The position numbers and the translations under genes are program-made. This document shows positions 1-9,105 of a stretch of DNA of 64,000 nucleotides, in pieces. Source of the stretch: BPJO01 sp037189665 (GTDB taxonomy: Bacteria; Planctomycetota; Phycisphaerae; Tepidisphaerales; Tepidisphaeraceae); NCBI GenBank assembly GCA_037189665.1, contig JBBCIV010000038.1, positions 1-64,000 of the forward strand. The letters are read 5' to 3'. Numbering within the stretch: the first letter of the stretch is position 1; every line of letters starts with the position of its first letter. The notes under the pieces are model-generated. The model was given only the letters and a program-made list of their open reading frames with translations. It ran no database searches and was not told the DNA's origin.

Positions 1-2
1 TT

Positions 3-2096
3 CACAATGCCATCGTCGCCGCCGTTCTGGCTTCGATGTCCGTTTATCCGGTTCAGGCAGATTCGGTAAACCTTCCCAGCCCGTCAGGTTCGGCAAACAC
101 CACAAATACCGCAAAGCCGCTGCCCGACGTCATCCCCGCCGACCCGTTTGCCAACGCCGAAGCCATTCCCGTTCCCGCCGCCGAAGGAAAGTCCGTCAAA
201 GCCGGTGATGTGAAGTACGACGATGCCCAGGGCACCGTCGAAATCCACGTCAACGACGCCAACGTCGTCGAAGTGCTGCGGATGCTCTCGGCGCAGTCGC
301 AGAAGAACATCATCGCCAGCAAGGACGTCCGCGGCACCGTTACCGCGAACCTCTACGGCGTTACCGTCAAGGAAGCGCTCGAGGCGATCCTTTCCTCCAA
401 CGGCTACACCTATCGCGAGCGCGGCAACTTCATCTTCGTCTACACCGCCAAGGAAGCGAAGGAAATCGAACGCGCCGCCCGCGTGCTGAAGACCGAGGTG
501 TTCCGCGTGTTCTACACGCCCGCTTCCAACGCGGTGAACATGATCAAGCCGGTCCTGTCGTCCGACGCGCAGGTGTCGTTCACGGCGCCGGCGGTCAGCG
601 GCATCAGCAGCGGCACGGGCGACGTCGGCGGCAACAGCCACGCGATCGAAGACATGATCGTCATCACCGACTACGCCGAGAATCTCGACGCGGTCGCGAA
701 AGTGCTGAAGGAAGTCGATCGCCGCCCACAGCAGATCCTGATCGAGGCGACGATCCTCCGCGCCGGTCTGAGCGAGGACAACGCCCTGGGCGTCGACTTC
801 AACCTGCTGGCCGGCGTGAAGCTGAGCAACATCATCTCGAACAACTCCGGCCAGATCACCAACGCCAACGCCGGCACGATCAGCGGAAGCAACGCCGCGT
901 CGGTCGGCACGGGCAACTCGTTCTCGTCGAGCGTGCCCGGCGGGATGAAGGTCGGCTTTGTGTCCGACAACGTCTCGGTGTTCCTCTCGGCGCTGGAGGG
1001 CGTGACCGACACCGTCGTGCTCGCCAACCCCAAGATCCTCGCGCTCAATAAACAGAAGGGCGAGGTGATCGTCGGCCGTAAGGATGGCTATCTCACGACG
1101 ACCGTTACCGAATCGAGCACCGTGCAGACGGTCGAGTTCCTCGACACCGGCACGCGGCTGATCTTCCGCCCGTACATCGGCGATGACGGGTACGTCCGCA
1201 TGGAAATCCACCCCGAGGACAGCTCCGGCGGTCTGACGGGCGCGAACCTGCCGTTCAAGATCACCACCGAGGTCACCAGCAACATCATGGTGAAGGACGG
1301 GCATACCGTCGTGATCGGCGGCCTGTTCCGTGAGTCGTCCGACACTGCTCGCTCGCAGACGCCCGGCCTCGGCAATATCCCGATCGCCGGCTTCCTGTTC
1401 CGCCAGCAGCGGGATCGCACGACGCGCGAGGAAATCATCATCATGCTGACGCCGCACATCATCAAGGACGACGCCGCGTTCTCCGCCGCGAGCGAAGAGC
1501 TGGCGAAGGACGCCGAGAAGATGCGCGTGGGCGTGCGTAAGGGCATGATGCCCTGGGGCCGCGAACGCCTCGCCGAGATGGCCTACGAGGCCGCCGAGCA
1601 GGAACTGCAGAAGCCGAACCCGGATACGGAAAAGGCGCTCTGGCATCTCACCTGCGCCACGAACCTCAATCCGAAGTTCCTCGAGGCGATCAAGCTTCGC
1701 GAGAAGATCACCGGCCAGACGCTGGCGACCAGCGACGGCAGCTCGATGCGCAGCTTTGTTCGCAAGCAGATCCTGGCCGACAAGGACAAGGCGACGCCGT
1801 ACGAGGTCCCCGCCCGCCGCGTGCCGATCGATCGTCCGGAACCCGCGACGCAGCCGATCTCCGCTCCGGCGCAACAGGCGTCGTTCGAATCGGCCCCGGC
1901 GTTCGTCCCCGCGGCCCCCGCGGTCGAGCCGATCCCCGTCGAAGCGGTGGCGGTCGAAGCGGATGTCCCGGCGACGCAGCCGAGCGCTCGGGTCGAACTG
2001 GACCTTGAGTCGTTCATCACCGTTCCGACCACACGTCCCACGGTGGAGATGGTCGAGCCCCGGCCGCAAACCACGGTGACCGTGCTTGAAGACTAA
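3..2096 (+). CDS. Secretin (GspD/PilQ-like outer-membrane channel), 5' partial
   Basis: Forms the outer-membrane ring of a type II secretion or type IV pilus-like machine. The frame is open to the left edge. The residues before the first in-window ATG (position 36) read AIVAAVLASM and continue to a likely signal-peptide end at VYPVQA, so the true start lies outside the window. Order: signal peptide; STN/N0 domain (about residues 75-150, VEIHVNDANVVEVLRML); N1-type secretin domain containing DMIVITD and VLKEVDRRPQQILIEA; then the secretin core with VLANPKILALN, the VVIGGLFRE strand and EEIIIMLTPHII. After the core comes a tail of about 190 residues that turns Pro/Ala/Thr-rich, longer than usual. 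The GspE-like and GspF-like genes downstream support the assignment. Whether it belongs to secretion or pili cannot be decided here. Confidence 0.92.
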   Translation, partial: HNAIVAAVLASMSVYPVQADSVNLPSPSGSANTTNTAKPLPDVIPADPFANAEAIPVPAAEGKSVKAGDVKYDDAQGTVEIHVNDANVVEVLRMLSAQSQKNIIASKDVRGTVTANLYGVTVKEALEAILSSNGYTYRERGNFIFVYTAKEAKEIERAARVLKTEVFRVFYTPASNAVNMIKPVLSSDAQVSFTAPAVSGISSGTGDVGGNSHAIEDMIVITDYAENLDAVAKVLKEVDRRPQQILIEATILRAGLSEDNALGVDFNLLAGVKLSNIISNNSGQITNANAGTISGSNAASVGTGNSFSSSVPGGMKVGFVSDNVSVFLSALEGVTDTVVLANPKILALNKQKGEVIVGRKDGYLTTTVTESSTVQTVEFLDTGTRLIFRPYIGDDGYVRMEIHPEDSSGGLTGANLPFKITTEVTSNIMVKDGHTVVIGGLFRESSDTARSQTPGLGNIPIAGFLFRQQRDRTTREEIIIMLTPHIIKDDAAFSAASEELAKDAEKMRVGVRKGMMPWGRERLAEMAYEAAEQELQKPNPDTEKALWHLTCATNLNPKFLEAIKLREKITGQTLATSDGSSMRSFVRKQILADKDKATPYEVPARRVPIDRPEPATQPISAPAQQASFESAPAFVPAAPAVEPIPVEAVAVEADVPATQPSARVELDLESFITVPTTRPTVEMVEPRPQTTVTVLED

Positions 2097-2129
2097 GCCC
2101 ATCGCGACAGCGACCACCGGAGAACTGAC

Positions 2130-3335
2130 ATGAAGACGTACTTCAACTCTCTCAAACATCTGGTCCTCGCCGGCGCGGTGATCGCGGTCCTCACGGGCTG
2201 CAACTCCACCCCGGATCGGCAGAAAACCCAGCGTGAAGAGGCAAACAAGCAGTGGAGCCAGGCCCGCGCCGGCGTCATGCACAACCTGGCGCGGGACCAG
2301 TTTCAGGTCGGCAACTTCGACAAGGCCCGCACCACGGTCGACGAGGCGCTGGCGATCGATCCGGACAGCGTGGCGCTGTACGTGCTGTCGGCCCGCATCG
2401 CGATCGAGCAGAACCGGCTCGACGTCGCCGACAAGCAGCTCGCCGAGGCCCGCAAGCGGGACGAGAAGAGCGCCGATGCGCTCTATCTTTCCGGCGTGGT
2501 GGCGCAGCGGTGGCAGAAACTCGATCAGGCGCTCGACTACTACACCCAGGCGTCGGACGCCCAGCCCACCGAACTGGCTTACCTGCTGGCGCGGTCGGAA
2601 ATGCTGGTCATGCTGAACCGCCGCCCCGAGGCGATCTCGGCGCTGCAGGACAAGGTGATCTACTTCGAGCATTCCGCTGCCATTCGCGATGCGGTGGCGC
2701 AGTTGCACATGCAGGACAAGCGTTACGACAAGGCCGCCGACCTGTTCCGACAGGCCAGCGTCCTGGCGTCGGACGACATGGGCATTCGCGAACGTCTTGC
2801 CACCGCCCAGTTCTACGCCGCCGACCACAAGTCCGCGGCCGACACGCTGGGTAAGTTGCTGGTCAAGGAGCCGTACACCGATCGCCCTGATCTGTTCACC
2901 ATCTTCGGCGAAGCGCAGCTCGCGATCGGCCGAAACGTGGAGGCGCGGCAGGCGTTTCAGAAGGCGACGGACCTCGATTCGTCGTCTGTCGCCGCCTGGC
3001 TGGGCCTGACGAAGGCGGCGTTGTCGCTCAACGACGTTCGCCGCGCTGAAGGCGCGGTGCGTCGCGCGGCGTCGCTGTCGCCTGAGTTGTCCGACGTTCA
3101 CCTGATGCTCGGCTACGTTCGCCTGAAGCAAGGTCGCTCCGACGAGGCCCGCCGCTCGTTCGAGACGGCCACCTCGCTCGACCCGAAGGACTCCGTCAGC
3201 CTCTGCATGATCGGCCATGTGCTGGAAAAGCAGGGAAAGCATGACGAAGCCCTCATGTGGTATGCCCGCGCCCTCAAGGTCAACCCGCAGGACGAACTCG
3301 CCCTGCGCATGATGGCCACGGCACAGATCGACTGA
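2130..3335 (+). CDS. TPR-repeat lipoprotein (PilF/TadD-like)
   Basis: 401 residues. The N-terminus is a lipoprotein signal with lipobox LTGC, so Cys24 is probably the lipidated residue. The rest is tandem tetratricopeptide repeats, such as ALAIDPDSVALYVLSARIAI, ATDLDSSSVAAWLGLTKAAL and ATSLDPKDSVSLCMIGHVL. It lies 33 bp after the secretin gene with a GGAGAA ribosome site, so the two are probably co-transcribed. By analogy with PilF/PilW/TadD pilotins it may help assemble the secretin or act as a scaffold; this is inference from position and architecture. A strong terminator follows, separating this pair from the signalling genes. Confidence 0.85.
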   Translation: MKTYFNSLKHLVLAGAVIAVLTGCNSTPDRQKTQREEANKQWSQARAGVMHNLARDQFQVGNFDKARTTVDEALAIDPDSVALYVLSARIAIEQNRLDVADKQLAEARKRDEKSADALYLSGVVAQRWQKLDQALDYYTQASDAQPTELAYLLARSEMLVMLNRRPEAISALQDKVIYFEHSAAIRDAVAQLHMQDKRYDKAADLFRQASVLASDDMGIRERLATAQFYAADHKSAADTLGKLLVKEPYTDRPDLFTIFGEAQLAIGRNVEARQAFQKATDLDSSSVAAWLGLTKAALSLNDVRRAEGAVRRAASLSPELSDVHLMLGYVRLKQGRSDEARRSFETATSLDPKDSVSLCMIGHVLEKQGKHDEALMWYARALKVNPQDELALRMMATAQID

Positions 3336-3348
3336 TCTCACAGTTGCT

Positions 3349-3377
3349 CTGCCGGGAAACCGGCAGGGCGGCTTTTT
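3349..3377 (+). terminator. Rho-independent terminator after the secretin/TPR pair
   Basis: A 7-bp perfect stem (CTGCCGG / CCGGCAG) with a GAAA tetraloop, followed after GGCGGC by a run of five T. It starts 14 bp after the TPR stop codon. Confidence 0.8.
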
Positions 3378-3397
3378 GATGAAGGATGTGGTGTAGC

Positions 3398-4837
3398 GTG
3401 ATTCGTCGAACGCAGGTGTTGATCGCCTTCTCGCTTGCGATGGTGCTCTCGGGCATCACGCTCGTGGCGCCGGATTTTTACCAGAAGCTCCCGCTGATGG
3501 ACGAGCCGCGATTCGGCAACGTCGCCGCCGCGGTGTTGGTGCTCGTCGGCGCGGCAGCTGGGCTGTTGGCGGTGAGGCAGATCGGCGTTCACGCGAAGCA
3601 GTTGTGCAGGCAGATCGATGAGATGGTCGACCTCGGCGAGCCGACGCCGCTGAAGTCGAACGACCGAGCGCTCGTCCCGTTGACCGAATCCGTCAACAAA
3701 GTGCTTGTGGCGAACGCGCGGGCGCTCTCCGAGGCCAGGCGCAAGATGCGCGAACTGGAAATCCAGCTGAAGGTCGTGCAGCTCGAGCGCGAGCACGCCG
3801 AATCGATCATCCAGTCGATTTCCGACGCCGTGCTGGTGACCGACCCGTGGGACGAACTCGTCCTCGCGAACGAGTCGGCGGCGCGGGCGCTGGGGTTCAA
3901 GCTGTCGAACGAAGGCCGGCGTCCTCTCGACGGGCTGCTGGCGGACCAGAAGCTGGTCTCGCTCATCCGCGAAATGCGCGCCAGCCGCTCGCAGGGCGGC
4001 CGGCGGATCGTCGAGCACCGCACCCGGTCCGGCGGGGAGGACCGCACGTTCAAGGTCACGCTCTCGTGCCTTGCCGGCGATCGCACGCAGGAGGAGGGCA
4101 GCGGCGTGGTCGCGGTGCTGCACGACATGACCCGCGAGGCCGAAGTTGCGCAGATGAAGAACGACTTCGTCAGCCACGTCAGCCACGAGCTGCGCACGCC
4201 GCTGGCGAGCATCAAGGCGTACGTCGAAATGCTCATCGACGGCGAGGCCGACGACGAGAAGCAGAAGGGCGAGTTCTACGACGTCATCCAGAATGAGGCC
4301 AACCGCCTTGGCAGGCTGATCGACAACATCCTGGATATCAGCCGCATCGAGTCGGGCGTGGTGAAGGTGAACAAGCAGCCGCTGAGCATCACGGTGGTGG
4401 TGAAGGAGGCGCTGGAAATCATCGTGCCTCAGGCGAGCGGAAAACAGATCGCGGTGAAGGAACAGATCGCCCCGGCGATTTATCAGACCATGGCCGACAA
4501 GGACATGGTTCATCGCGCCGTGCTCAACCTGCTGAGCAACGCCGTCAAATACACGCAGGAAGGCGGCACAATATCGGTCTCCACTCACGTCGACGAGGCC
4601 GCCAAGCTCATCACCATTCGAATTGCGGACACCGGAGTGGGTATTCCACCAAAGGACCTCCCCTATGTGTTCGATAAGTTCTACAGAGTTGAGGCGAACA
4701 GCCGCATTGCCAAGGGAACGGGGCTTGGGTTGTCGCTGGTGAAGCACATCGTTGAGAACGTGCATCACGGCAGGGTGTTTGTGGAAAGCACGGTGGGCAA
4801 GGGCAGCACGTTCGGAATCGAGCTGCCGCTGTGTTGA
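3398..4837 (+). CDS. Membrane sensor histidine kinase (PAS-HisKA-HATPase)
   Basis: 479 residues. GTG at 3398 is chosen because GAAGGA lies 11 nt upstream; the in-frame ATG at 3386 overlaps that ribosome site. Order: two transmembrane segments (about residues 6-24 and 43-60), a coiled linker, a PAS domain (SIIQSISDAVLVTDPWDELV), HisKA with the phospho-acceptor His in HVSHELRTPLASIKAYVEML, and an HATPase_c domain with N box (LLSNAVKYTQ), G1 (ADTGVGIP), F box (FDKFYR) and G2 (GTGLGLSLVKHIV). It is of the WalK/PhoR type. The receiver protein encoded 52 bp downstream is the likely partner. The signal sensed is unknown. Confidence 0.93.
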   Translation: MIRRTQVLIAFSLAMVLSGITLVAPDFYQKLPLMDEPRFGNVAAAVLVLVGAAAGLLAVRQIGVHAKQLCRQIDEMVDLGEPTPLKSNDRALVPLTESVNKVLVANARALSEARRKMRELEIQLKVVQLEREHAESIIQSISDAVLVTDPWDELVLANESAARALGFKLSNEGRRPLDGLLADQKLVSLIREMRASRSQGGRRIVEHRTRSGGEDRTFKVTLSCLAGDRTQEEGSGVVAVLHDMTREAEVAQMKNDFVSHVSHELRTPLASIKAYVEMLIDGEADDEKQKGEFYDVIQNEANRLGRLIDNILDISRIESGVVKVNKQPLSITVVVKEALEIIVPQASGKQIAVKEQIAPAIYQTMADKDMVHRAVLNLLSNAVKYTQEGGTISVSTHVDEAAKLITIRIADTGVGIPPKDLPYVFDKFYRVEANSRIAKGTGLGLSLVKHIVENVHHGRVFVESTVGKGSTFGIELPLC

Positions 4838-4889
4838 ACGCCGTGAATGTGAAGGGGATCGTCGAGCTATAGGTTTGGAGTGTTCGATC

Positions 4890-5261
4890 ATGGAGACAAA
4901 GACGATCCTCGTCGCTGATGATGAGACGCACATCTTGAACGTGGTTTCGCTGAAGCTGCGAAACGCCGGCTTTCGCGTCCTCTGTGCCCGCGACGGGCAG
5001 GAGGCGCTGGAGATGGCGCAGCAGGAGAAACCCGACCTTCTCATCACCGACCACAACATGCCGCAGTTGTCCGGGCTCGAGCTCTGCCAGAAGCTGCGCG
5101 CCGATGCCCGGTTTGAGAAGATGCCCGCCATCATGCTCTCGGCGCGCGGATTTCAGCTCGAGGAAAGCGATACCGCCGCCAGCGGTATCGTAATGATGAT
5201 CAGTAAGCCGTTCAGCCCTCGTCAGCTGTTGTCCGCAGTGGACCAGGTGCTCGCCGCGTGA
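4890..5261 (+). CDS. Receiver-only response regulator (CheY-like)
   Basis: 123 residues and a single REC domain with no output domain. The acidic pair is ADDE near the N-terminus, the phospho-acceptor Asp is in LLITDHNMPQ, and the conserved Thr/Ser and Lys positions are in IMLSARG and ISKPFSP. The frame is open further upstream into the kinase gene, but METKTILVADD is the family's normal beginning, so ATG 4890 is used. It probably accepts phosphate from the upstream kinase and passes the signal by protein contact, perhaps to the HD-GYP protein encoded 9 bp downstream. Confidence 0.93.
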   Translation: METKTILVADDETHILNVVSLKLRNAGFRVLCARDGQEALEMAQQEKPDLLITDHNMPQLSGLELCQKLRADARFEKMPAIMLSARGFQLEESDTAASGIVMMISKPFSPRQLLSAVDQVLAA

Positions 5262-5270
5262 GGTTGCCGT

Positions 5271-6947
5271 ATGAAGACCGAAAACGTGACATCCCCTGAC
5301 TTCGCCCTCCCCCCTCACGCGCTGGAAGCCCTGGCGGCCCGATTCCGGGGGAGCGGCCTGTGCTTTGCCGTCCTCAGGCCAGACGGCACGGTGGCGTTCT
5401 TCGATCACCAGGCGCCCACGTTTTTCCAGCGGTTCGCGATCCCGGTCCTGTCGTACAGCGAATGCGGAGCGCAGTTCTTCGGTTCGGCGCTGCCCATCGT
5501 ATCGCTCGACGGCAACGTCAACGTTTGCGAGCCGGTTCCCGGGACGGTCATGGCGGCGTTTGCGTATGTGGAACGGAAGCAGTTGCAGGCAGTCGTCACG
5601 CTCATCGGCCGCAGCGAGTCGTTCCGCATGGACGACAACACGTCGCGCCTCTGCCAGCAGCTTGGCCTCGACAGCGACTGGCTGAGCCAGGAGGCCGCCG
5701 AAACCCACGCGTTTGACGCGTCCGCAATCCAGCACGAGGCACGCCAGCTCGCGAACATGCTTCGCGATCAGCTCAAGCTCAACGGATTGGAACAGGAAGT
5801 CGAATCGCTGTCCGGCCAGCTCGCCAACACCTACGAAGAACTGAGCCTGATCTATCGCCTCTCCGGCGGCATGAAGGTGAACCGGTCGGCGGGGGAGTTC
5901 TTCAAGCAGGCGTGCCTCGACGTCATGGACGTCAGCGATGTGCGCGGCATGGGCTTCGTCCTCCGCGCCGAATCGCTCGACCACCGCGACCCGATGCTCT
6001 ACGGCACGACCAGCCTTCCGCCCGGCGGCATCCACCGTTTGGCGGACCAGTTGATCGAAGATCTGAAGACGCGCAACGGCGCCATCGTCATTAACGACCT
6101 GAAGCGCGATCCCGCCTACCAGTGGCTCGCGTCGCACGCCCTGCGCATGCTTGCGGTTCCGCTTCAGCGGGAAGAGCAGGTGCTCGGGGCGCTCTTCGCG
6201 TTCGACAAGGCGAAGAACGACTTCGACTCGGTTGACGCCAAGCTGCTGACCTCGATCGCGAACGAATCGGCGATCTACCTGCAGAACGCCATGCTGTTCG
6301 AAGACGTGCGCGGCCTGATGATGGGCCTGCTGCACAGCCTGGTCAGCGCGGTTGACGCCAAGGATGCCTACACCTGCGGCCACAGCGAGCGCGTGGCGCT
6401 CATGGCCCGCGAACTTGCCCAGAATGCCGGCCTGCCGATGGCCACCGTCGAGCGCGTGTACATGGCTGGCCTGCTCCACGACGTCGGCAAGATCGGCGTG
6501 CCCGAGGCCGTGCTGCAGAAGCCCGGAAAGCTGACGGACGAGGAGTTCGATCTCATGAAGCAGCACCCCGAGATCGGGGCTCGCATCCTGCGCGACGTGC
6601 GCCAGCTTGAAGATGTCATCCCCGGCGTGCTCCACCACCACGAACGCTGGGACGGCCGCGGCTATCCCGGCAAGTTGGCGGGGGAGGCCGTGCCGATCAT
6701 GGGCCGCATCATCTGTCTTGCCGATTGCTTCGACGCGATGACCAGCAATCGCACCTATCGTCGCGCCTTGCCGTTCGAGGTGGCGATGATGGAAATCAAG
6801 GGCGGCGCCGGCACGCAGTTCGACCCCGCGCTCGCCGACGCGTTCATCCGCATCGGCGAAAAGCGGCTCCGCGAGCTGACCAGCGGGCATCACGAACAGG
6901 CCTCCCGTCTCATTGAGTTGCACAGCACCACGCTCCGTGTCGCATGA
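5271..6947 (+). CDS. GAF-HD-GYP protein (probable cyclic-di-GMP phosphodiesterase)
   Basis: 558 residues. The N-terminal 130 residues are not recognised. A helical linker follows (LRDQLKLNGLEQEVESLSGQ), then a GAF-like domain (about 205-340) and an HD-GYP domain (about 345-540). The HD-GYP signature is complete: CGHSERVA, LLHDVGKIGVPE, HHERWDGRGYPGKLAGE and ADCFDAMTSNRTYR, so catalysis is likely intact. The family hydrolyses cyclic di-GMP. The gene starts 9 bp after the receiver gene. Its stop overlaps the start of the STAS gene as ATGA, implying translational coupling. It may link second-messenger level to the adjacent pilus/secretion motor. Confidence 0.92.
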   Translation: MKTENVTSPDFALPPHALEALAARFRGSGLCFAVLRPDGTVAFFDHQAPTFFQRFAIPVLSYSECGAQFFGSALPIVSLDGNVNVCEPVPGTVMAAFAYVERKQLQAVVTLIGRSESFRMDDNTSRLCQQLGLDSDWLSQEAAETHAFDASAIQHEARQLANMLRDQLKLNGLEQEVESLSGQLANTYEELSLIYRLSGGMKVNRSAGEFFKQACLDVMDVSDVRGMGFVLRAESLDHRDPMLYGTTSLPPGGIHRLADQLIEDLKTRNGAIVINDLKRDPAYQWLASHALRMLAVPLQREEQVLGALFAFDKAKNDFDSVDAKLLTSIANESAIYLQNAMLFEDVRGLMMGLLHSLVSAVDAKDAYTCGHSERVALMARELAQNAGLPMATVERVYMAGLLHDVGKIGVPEAVLQKPGKLTDEEFDLMKQHPEIGARILRDVRQLEDVIPGVLHHHERWDGRGYPGKLAGEAVPIMGRIICLADCFDAMTSNRTYRRALPFEVAMMEIKGGAGTQFDPALADAFIRIGEKRLRELTSGHHEQASRLIELHSTTLRVA

Positions 6948-7279
6948 TCAAGACTGACGAGTACAACGGAGTCTGCGTTCTGAGCGTCGTCGGCGAACTG
7001 TCCGGCGACAACTGCCGCGATGCGCACAAGGTCGTCGAAACGCAGATCGACTCCCGCCAGGTCGTCAGCTTTGCCGTTGACCTTGAGCAATGCACCTTCA
7101 TCGGTTCTGACGGGCTCGAAACGCTGCTCTGGATGAAGCGTAAATGCGACGAGCTATTCGGCATGATGAAAGTCGTCAACCCCGACGACAACTGCCGGAA
7201 GATCTTCGAGATCACGCGGCTCGACAGCCGCTTCGACATCGAGGACGACCTGACCGCCGCGCTGAGGGGGATCCGATGA
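6944..7279 (+). CDS. STAS-domain protein (anti-sigma-factor-antagonist-like)
   Basis: 111 residues, one STAS domain of the SpoIIAA/RsbV type: MIKTDEYNGVCVLSVVGELS, FAVDLEQCTFIGSDGLETLL, KVVNPDDNCRKIFEIT. In SpoIIAA the loop is DSSG with the second Ser phosphorylated; here it is GSDG, with Asp at the phosphorylation position, so regulation by Ser phosphorylation looks unlikely. The start overlaps the HD-GYP stop and the stop overlaps the ATPase start, both as ATGA. The partner is unknown and no anti-sigma kinase is encoded nearby. Confidence 0.85.
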   Translation: MIKTDEYNGVCVLSVVGELSGDNCRDAHKVVETQIDSRQVVSFAVDLEQCTFIGSDGLETLLWMKRKCDELFGMMKVVNPDDNCRKIFEITRLDSRFDIEDDLTAALRGIR

Positions 7280-8982
7280 TCGCCACCGCTGCGAGAAAGC
7301 CGCTCGGGCAGACGCTCGTCGATCGAGGCGTGATCAGCGCCGAGCAGCTTCAGCGCGTGCTCGACGAACAACGGCTCAGCAACACCCAGAAATTGCTCGG
7401 CGAAATCCTCGTTGAACGCGGGATGGTGACCGAGGAGAAGATCTGCGAAACGCTCGCCGAGGGATACGGCGTTCCGTTCGCGCGCATCAACCCGCGCATC
7501 ACCGATCCGCAGACGATCGACATCCTGCCGCGCGAGTTCCTCGACCAGCATACGGTATTGCCATTGTTTCTGGTCGAAGGCGTGCTCACGATCGCGGTCG
7601 CGGAGCCGGCGAACGTGTTCCTGGTCGAGGAGATGGAGCGGCTCACCGGCAAGGACGTGCAGATCGTCGCCGGCACGAGCAAGGACATCCGCGCCACGCT
7701 GCAGACGTACCTGCCCGACGACAAGGTCTTCGTCATCGACGACATCATCGACGAGGTGAAGCCCGAGGACTTCACGCTGCTGGAGCAGCGGAAGATTGAG
7801 GACATCGCCGACCTGGAACAGGCCGCGGGCGATTCGCCGGTGATCAAGCTGGTGAACTACTGCGTCTACAACGCGGTGAGGGACGGCGCGAGCGATATCC
7901 ACATCGAGCCCGGCGACAACCACCTTCGCGTGCGCGACCGCATCGACGGCCACCTGGTCGAAAAGCTCCGCCCGCCGTTTCAGATGGCGGCGGCGATCTC
8001 GTCGCGCATCAAGATCATGGCGGGCCTCGACATCGCCGAGCGCCGCGTCGCGCAGGACGGCGGCATCCACGTGATGATGGACCGCCGGCCCATCGACCTG
8101 CGCGTCAGCACCATGCCGGGGCGCTTCGGCGAGAAGGTCGTCATCCGCGTGATCGACAACGACAAGGCGTCGGTCAACCTCGAAAAGCTCGGCTTTGGCT
8201 ACGACACGCTCAAGCAGTGGCGCAAGCTGATCGACCTGCCCAACGGCATCATCCTCGTCACCGGCCCGACGGGTTCGGGCAAAAGTACGACGCTCTACGC
8301 GTGCCTGCAGGAGATCAACTCCGAGAGCATCAACATCTGCACGGTCGAAGACCCGATCGAGTACAACCTGGCGGGCATCAACCAGTTTCAGGTGAACGAG
8401 AAGGCCGGATTCACGTTTGCGTCGGCGCTCCGGGCGTTGTTGCGCCAGGACCCGGACGTGATGATGGTCGGCGAAATTCGCGATATCGAGACCGCGCGGC
8501 TTGCGACGCAGGCGGCGCTGACCGGCCACATGGTCTTCAGCACGCTGCACACGAACGACGCGCCCGGCGCGATCACGCGTCTGTACAACCTCGGCATCGA
8601 GCCGTACCTCGTCGGCGCGACGGTCGTCGGCGTTCTCGCACAACGGCTGGTGCGAAAGCTCTGCCCGCATTGCCGGGAAGAGTACGAGCCTACGCCCAAC
8701 GAAAAGCGGCAGATCGAACGGTTCGCCGGCACGGTGGAGAAACTCTATCGACCGAAAGGTTGCCCGAAGTGCCGTCAACTGGGCTATGCCGGGCGTATCG
8801 GCATCTACGAATTGTTCGTGCCGGACGACGGCGTGATCGACAAGATCAGTTCCGGCGCGACGCTGAACGAACTGCGTCAGGCGGCGGTTGGCGTGGGGAT
8901 GCGCACGCTGCGGCTCGACGGGCTCGACAAGGTCAAATCCGGCATCACCACGCTGGACGAAGTCTACCGCGTCACCGCCTGA
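7276..8982 (+). CDS. Type II secretion/type IV pilus assembly ATPase (GspE/PilB family)
   Basis: 568 residues. ATG 7276 starts MIATAARKPLGQTLVDRGVI and overlaps the STAS stop. The N-terminal T2SSE_N domain (about 10-150) is followed by the motor domain: Walker A GPTGSGKST, Asp box TVEDPIEYNL, Walker B DPDVMMVGEIRD and His box TLHTNDAPGAITRL. A zinc-binding tetracysteine (CPHC ... CPKC) follows, then the conserved GRIGIYELF tail. It powers pilin or pseudopilin assembly at the inner membrane. An upstream in-frame extension overlaps the STAS gene and lacks homology, so it is excluded. Confidence 0.95.
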   Translation: MIATAARKPLGQTLVDRGVISAEQLQRVLDEQRLSNTQKLLGEILVERGMVTEEKICETLAEGYGVPFARINPRITDPQTIDILPREFLDQHTVLPLFLVEGVLTIAVAEPANVFLVEEMERLTGKDVQIVAGTSKDIRATLQTYLPDDKVFVIDDIIDEVKPEDFTLLEQRKIEDIADLEQAAGDSPVIKLVNYCVYNAVRDGASDIHIEPGDNHLRVRDRIDGHLVEKLRPPFQMAAAISSRIKIMAGLDIAERRVAQDGGIHVMMDRRPIDLRVSTMPGRFGEKVVIRVIDNDKASVNLEKLGFGYDTLKQWRKLIDLPNGIILVTGPTGSGKSTTLYACLQEINSESINICTVEDPIEYNLAGINQFQVNEKAGFTFASALRALLRQDPDVMMVGEIRDIETARLATQAALTGHMVFSTLHTNDAPGAITRLYNLGIEPYLVGATVVGVLAQRLVRKLCPHCREEYEPTPNEKRQIERFAGTVEKLYRPKGCPKCRQLGYAGRIGIYELFVPDDGVIDKISSGATLNELRQAAVGVGMRTLRLDGLDKVKSGITTLDEVYRVTA

Positions 8983-9105
8983 TTCCTCCCAAACCTCATG
9001 CCCGAAACGGCCGATACGAAAGATAAGGCCATCTCTCGTCGTTAACGATGGGGTTACGCGTGCGTTCGCGTGAACGTGGCTTGCAAGGTCCTGTGAGGAA
9101 GCCGG

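Noticed and set aside
84..3341. 1085-codon minus-strand open frame
   Set aside because: Antisense to the secretin and TPR genes, which have clear domains. The translation is His/Arg/Gly-rich with no family motif, typical of third-position GC bias.
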